Below, piece after piece: positions 60,363 through 64,000 of a stretch of 64,000 nt of DNA. Position 1 is the stretch's first letter, and the number at the start of each line of letters is the position of its first letter. Under the pieces are notes generated by a model that saw only the letters and a program-made list of their open reading frames with translations, was not told the origin of the DNA and ran no database searches. The position numbers were made by a program, and so were the translations under genes. The stretch comes from BRH-c54 sp965284565 (lineage in GTDB: Bacteria > Bacteroidota > Bacteroidia > Flavobacteriales_E > Vicingaceae): the NCBI GenBank assembly GCA_965284565.1, contig OZ260100.1, positions 1,674,001 through 1,738,000 of the forward strand, given 5' to 3'.

Positions 60363-61703
60363 ATGAAAATGTCTAAAATAATCATACTTGGAGCAGGAGA
60401 AAGTGGAACAGGAGCAGCTATTTTAGCTAAAAAACAAGGGTTTCAGGTTTTTTTGTCGGACAAAGGTAAAATACAAGATAAATATAAAAGCGTTCTTAAA
60501 AATATTGATGTTGAATGGGAGGAAAATCAACATACTGAAAGTAAAATTTTTGAAGCTACGGAGGTAATCAAAAGTCCTGGTATTCCAGATACAGCTCAAT
60601 TGATTGTTAAGCTCAAGGAAAAAGGTATAAATGTAATTTCAGAAATTGAATTTGCAGGAAGATATACCAATGCTACAATTGTTGGAATTACAGGAAGTAA
60701 CGGAAAAACTACAACTGCCAGCTTAACTTATCACATGTTAAAAAAAGCAGGATTAAATGTTGGCTTAGCAGGAAATATCGGAGAAAGCTTTGCAAAGCAA
60801 GTGGCTCAGGATGATAAGGATGTTTATGTGTTAGAATTAAGCAGCTTTCAATTAGATGGAATGTTCAATTTTAAAGTAGATGTGGCGATTTTGCTAAACA
60901 TCACTCCTGATCATTTAGATAGGTATAATTATCAACTTGAAAATTATGTAGCTTCTAAGTTTAGAATTACGCAAAACCAAGATGAGAATAGCCATTTTAT
61001 TTACTGCTATGATGATGAACTTATTCAACAACAATTAAAAAAAAAACAATTAAAAGCTCAGTTACATCCTTTCAGTATTACGAAGCAAGTGGAGAATGGA
61101 GCATATATAAAAGATGAAAAATTAATAATAAACATAAATCAAAAACAACAAACTATGACACTACAAGCGTTAGCACTACAAGGAAAACACAATCTTTATA
61201 ATTCAATGGCCTCGGGCATTTCAGGAAGAGTGTTGGAATTAAAAAAAGAAATTATTAGAGAAAGCCTTTCAGATTTTCAAACCATAGAACATAGGTTAGA
61301 GCCTGTATTAACTGTTCATGGAATTGCTTTTGTAAATGACTCAAAAGCAACTAATGTAAATGCAACTTGGTATGCTTTAGAGAGCTTTCAAGAAAATGTA
61401 ATATGGATAGTGGGTGGAGTAGATAAAGGTAATGATTATGAAATGTTGAAAGAATTAGTTGCAGAAAAAGTAAAAGCAATTATCTGCTTGGGTACCAACA
61501 ATGAAAAAATTCATGAAGCTTTTGGAGATATTATTCCAACAATTGTTGATACTACCTCTGCTAAAGATGCTGTAAATATGGCTTATAGATTAGGAACTAA
61601 AGGAGATACTGTTTTGTTGTCTCCAGCTTGTGCAAGTTTTGATTTGTTTGAAAACTACGAAGATAGAGGAAGGCAGTTTAAGGCTGCTGTAAAAGCATTG
61701 TAA
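60363..61703 (+). CDS. murD: UDP-N-acetylmuramoylalanine--D-glutamate ligase
   Basis: MurD adds D-glutamate to UDP-MurNAc-L-Ala. The 446-residue protein has the N-terminal Rossmann part (IIILGAGESGTGAAILAKKQ), the ATP loop GITGSNGKTTT at 108-118, the LNITPDHLDRY segment, and the C-terminal domain NDSKATNVNATWYAL ... LSPACASFDLFENYEDRG. Either ATG 60363 or ATG 60369 can start it. An orphan gene resembling its C-terminal domain follows 11 nt later. Confidence 0.96.
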   Translation: MKMSKIIILGAGESGTGAAILAKKQGFQVFLSDKGKIQDKYKSVLKNIDVEWEENQHTESKIFEATEVIKSPGIPDTAQLIVKLKEKGINVISEIEFAGRYTNATIVGITGSNGKTTTASLTYHMLKKAGLNVGLAGNIGESFAKQVAQDDKDVYVLELSSFQLDGMFNFKVDVAILLNITPDHLDRYNYQLENYVASKFRITQNQDENSHFIYCYDDELIQQQLKKKQLKAQLHPFSITKQVENGAYIKDEKLIININQKQQTMTLQALALQGKHNLYNSMASGISGRVLELKKEIIRESLSDFQTIEHRLEPVLTVHGIAFVNDSKATNVNATWYALESFQENVIWIVGGVDKGNDYEMLKELVAEKVKAIICLGTNNEKIHEAFGDIIPTIVDTTSAKDAVNMAYRLGTKGDTVLLSPACASFDLFENYEDRGRQFKAAVKAL

Positions 61704-61714
61704 AATTGATCATT

Positions 61715-62074
61715 ATGCAAAAATTAACACAAATAGGTCATCAAACATTTTATTATGTTTCGTCAAGTGAGGTAGGTAATTTAACTATTGAATTGAATAA
61801 AGCAGCGATTATTATAACTCACGAGAAGCTTTCACATAATATCAATTGGATTAAAAAACAATTAAAAAATAAGGTAGTGAAAGTAATGGTGGTAGGCGAA
61901 TATTTAAATGGTCTTGTTCCTGAAATTCAGGAAACTAATGTGTTGTTATTTGCTGTAGAAAGTTTTTCAGAAGGTATTCAGTTGGCAGTTAAAAGCCACA
62001 GAATAATAGATAATGTAGTTTGTTTTTGTGATGATAAATCATCAATAGATTTTTCAAATATCAGCGAAGAATAA
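61715..62074 (+). CDS. Orphan dcw protein resembling a Mur-ligase C-terminal domain
   Basis: The start is ATG at 61715; an upstream TTG at 61706 would add only three residues. The 119-residue product has no signal or membrane helix. Its second half, VKVMVVGEYLNGLVPEIQ ... FSEGIQLAVKSHRIIDNVVC, CDDKSSIDF, lines up by eye with the end of MurD (VKAIICLGTNNEKIHEAF ... AKDAVNMAYRLGTKGDTVLL, ACASFDLF). The two segments share the hydrophobic pattern, the glycine and the final S-x-D/S-F-D spacing. It lies between murD and ftsW, where no gene is usual. A diverged duplicate of the MurD glutamate-binding domain is my inference; function unknown. Confidence 0.65.
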   Translation: MQKLTQIGHQTFYYVSSSEVGNLTIELNKAAIIITHEKLSHNINWIKKQLKNKVVKVMVVGEYLNGLVPEIQETNVLLFAVESFSEGIQLAVKSHRIIDNVVCFCDDKSSIDFSNISEE

Positions 62075-62091
62075 TATTTTAAAAGAGATAA

Positions 62092-63228
62092 ATGAACGTT
62101 ATAGATAAGTATATTAAAGGAGATAAGGTTATATGGCTGGTAGTGCTGCTATTATCTATCTTGTCTATTTTAGCTGTCTATAGCTCTATAGTAACTCTTG
62201 CCTATAAATATAAAGATGGTGATACCTTTTATTACCTTTTTAAGCATGTAGTGATTTTAGTTATAGGAATTGTGTTGATGATTTTGGCTCATCAAATTCA
62301 TTTTAAATACTATTCTCGATTATCTCAAATAGCACTTATTTTGTCAATCCCCTTGTTGTTGTTAACATTAATTACAGGGGCAAATATTAATGAAGCGAGT
62401 AGGTGGTTGGTAATTCCCGTTATTAACCAAACTTTTCAAACATCAGATTTAGCTAAATTGGCTTTAATCATGTATTTAGCTCGTTTTCTTTATAAAAATC
62501 AAGATTCTATTAAAACATCTACCAAGTCGTTTTATAAAGTAATGTTCCCTGTGTTGGCGGTTTGCGGATTAATTTTACCTGCCAACTTTTCTACAGCAGC
62601 AATGCTTTTTGTAACTAGTTTGATAGTAATGTTTGTGGGAGGAGTTAACATTAAATATATTTTTTCATTAGTAGGAATTGGTGTTGCTTTGCTGGTGATA
62701 ATGTTGGCAATAGCTAAGTTTCAACCCGATTTATTACCAAGGGCAGATACTTGGGTAAAGAGAATTGAATCCTTTTCTTCTGGCTCTGCTGAAGGAAATT
62801 ATCAAGCTGACCAAGCAAAAATTGCTATTGCTACAGGCTGGCCTCCAAAAGGCCCGGGAGGAAGTACGCAACGGAATTTTTTACCCCATCCTTATTCAGA
62901 TTTTATTTATGCGATAATTTTAGAGGAATATAGTTTAATAGGTGGCTTTGGAGTTATTCTACTTTATTTGATTTTACTTTTTAGGGGAATAAAAATAGCC
63001 CAAAAAGCAGAAACTAGCTTTGGTTCTTTGCTTGCAATTGGTTTATCGTTTAGTTTGGTTTTTCAGGCTATGATAAATATGGCAGTTGCTGTAAATCTTT
63101 TTCCAGTAACAGGACAACCGTTACCCTTGGTAAGTATGGGGGGGACTTCCATTTGGTTTACCTGTTTGGCAATAGGAATTATATTAAGTGTAAGTAAAAG
63201 AACAGAAGAGTTAACGGTAAAAAAATAA
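62092..63228 (+). CDS. ftsW: Peptidoglycan polymerase FtsW
   Basis: FtsW is the SEDS glycosyltransferase that polymerises septal glycan from lipid II. The 378-residue protein has about ten helices. GANINEASRWLVIPVINQTF, PHPYSDFIYAIILEEYSLIG and GQPLPLVSMGGTSIW are standard SEDS motifs. It follows the orphan gene by 17 nt and precedes murG by 20 nt. Confidence 0.96.
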   Translation: MNVIDKYIKGDKVIWLVVLLLSILSILAVYSSIVTLAYKYKDGDTFYYLFKHVVILVIGIVLMILAHQIHFKYYSRLSQIALILSIPLLLLTLITGANINEASRWLVIPVINQTFQTSDLAKLALIMYLARFLYKNQDSIKTSTKSFYKVMFPVLAVCGLILPANFSTAAMLFVTSLIVMFVGGVNIKYIFSLVGIGVALLVIMLAIAKFQPDLLPRADTWVKRIESFSSGSAEGNYQADQAKIAIATGWPPKGPGGSTQRNFLPHPYSDFIYAIILEEYSLIGGFGVILLYLILLFRGIKIAQKAETSFGSLLAIGLSFSLVFQAMINMAVAVNLFPVTGQPLPLVSMGGTSIWFTCLAIGIILSVSKRTEELTVKK

Positions 63229-63248
63229 CGATTTAAAGGAAATAAGAA

Positions 63249-64000
63249 ATGAAGACATATAAAATTATAATTAGTGGAGGAGGAACGGGAGGTCATATAT
63301 TTCCGGCTATTGCTATAGCTAATGCAATTAAAAGCAAGTTTCCGCATACACAAATTTTATTTGTTGGAGCTGAAGGTAAAATGGAAATGGAAAAAGTTCC
63401 TGCAGCTGGTTATGAGATTATAGGTTTGCCTATTATGGGATTACAAAGAAGGTTTACACTTCAGAATTTAAAGTTTCCAATTATGTTGCTTAAAAGTATG
63501 TTTAAAGCGAAAAGCATTATTAGAGAGTTTAAGCCTGATGTGGTTGTTGGTGTTGGAGGTTATGCTAGCGGTCCATTATTGAAAGCAGCTACAAAAATGT
63601 GTGTTCCAGCATTAATTCAAGAGCAAAATTCTTATCCTGGAATTACCAATAAATTGTTGGCAACTAAAGTGCAAAAAATTTGTGTAGCTTATCTGGAAAT
63701 GGATAGATTTTTCCCCAAAGAAAAAATTATTGTAACAGGAAACCCTGTTCGTCAGGATATTAAAAACTTAAGTGCCAAAAGAGAAAGAGGAATAGAGTTT
63801 TTTGGGTTAGATAAAGAAAAACAAACAGTTTTGGTAATTGGCGGAAGTTTAGGAGCAAGAACAATTAATGAAAGTATAGAAAATGGATTGGAAAAATTTG
63901 CTCAAAAAAATATTCAATTGGTTTGGCAAACAGGAAAGTGGTATGCAGATAAAGCTGCTTTGGCAGTTAAATCTTTTGAAAATAATGGAATAAAAACCAT
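63249..64000 (+). CDS. murG: MurG, lipid II synthase (N-terminal part, runs off window)
   Basis: MurG transfers GlcNAc from UDP-GlcNAc to lipid I, giving lipid II. About 250 residues are visible from the ATG at 63249. IIISGGGTGGHIFPAIAIA holds the N-terminal glycine loop, VVGVGGYASGPLLKAA and LIQEQNSYPGITNK follow, and IVTGNPVRQDI with LVIGGSLGARTINESI begin the C-terminal donor domain. The sequence ends before the stop codon. It is the last visible gene of the dcw cluster. Confidence 0.97.
   Translation, partial: MKTYKIIISGGGTGGHIFPAIAIANAIKSKFPHTQILFVGAEGKMEMEKVPAAGYEIIGLPIMGLQRRFTLQNLKFPIMLLKSMFKAKSIIREFKPDVVVGVGGYASGPLLKAATKMCVPALIQEQNSYPGITNKLLATKVQKICVAYLEMDRFFPKEKIIVTGNPVRQDIKNLSAKRERGIEFFGLDKEKQTVLVIGGSLGARTINESIENGLEKFAQKNIQLVWQTGKWYADKAALAVKSFENNGIKT

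Overview
The window is bacterial chromosome from an AT-rich member of the Bacteroidota, most likely Flavobacteriales-like. The evidence is a protein with a C-terminal type IX secretion sorting domain (3609-5213), many lipoprotein signals, promoters matching the Bacteroidota -7 element TAnnTTTG, a Bacteroidota-style extended S16, an MraY with an enlarged internal loop, and the block order coaX-OMP-TPR-lptC-CNNM. No phage, integrase, intact IS element, CRISPR array or rRNA was seen. Three tRNA genes are present: Ser-GCT, Phe-GAA and Arg-TCG.

Layout. 1-5.2 kb: the start of an RluF-like pseudouridine synthase, tRNA-Ser, a UbiA/MqnP prenyltransferase, two unknown exported proteins, murQ and a T9SS cargo protein. 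5.4-12.1 kb: a housekeeping run (rpsP, rimM, trmN6, yceD, rpmF, then fabH, accB, accC and a tandem universal stress protein). 12.2-14.1 kb: a small accessory island with a putative abortive-infection (AbiC-type) membrane protein and an unknown membrane protein, bracketed by palindromic intergenic elements. 14.1-17.5 kb: an ABC exporter pair and a GT9 glycosyltransferase. 17.5-22.6 kb: a repeat-rich spacer, a small tail-anchored protein, an unusual pair (membrane-anchored FAD oxidoreductase plus a methyltransferase-like protein with a Tat-like signal) and an HD hydrolase. 22.6-31.2 kb: an M1 peptidase and the envelope block CNNM, small TM protein, lptC, TPR, OMP, coaX, all on the minus strand.

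31.3-39.4 kb: tRNA-Phe, a PagL-like lipid A deacylase whose signal peptide has no ATG/GTG/TTG start, bioA, and a four-gene phosphate-uptake cluster: OprP-type porin, a degenerate aquaporin-like (MIP) membrane protein, a divergent PiT-like transporter, and a Na/Pi cotransporter with a PhoU domain. Two Pho-box-like direct repeats (CTTAACA-N4-CTTAACA and GTTAACG-N4-CTTAACA) precede the porin and the MIP-like gene. This cluster is the most coherent candidate for an under-described system.

39.4-53.4 kb: tRNA-Arg, a YfhO-like membrane protein, two paralogous lipoproteins around a flavin reductase and a short-chain fatty acid transporter, an OppC-type permease, GT2, a flippase-like protein, ruvC, a YdcF-like protein, rsmG and engB. 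53.5-64.0 kb: the division and cell-wall (dcw) cluster mraZ-rsmH-ftsL-ftsI-murE-mraY-murD-[orphan]-ftsW-murG, with an MraZ-type operator (AAGTGG repeats every 10 bp). The orphan between murD and ftsW resembles a stand-alone, diverged Mur-ligase C-terminal domain. Spacers between genes carry several families of short degenerate repeats, some of which run into the last codons of the preceding gene.
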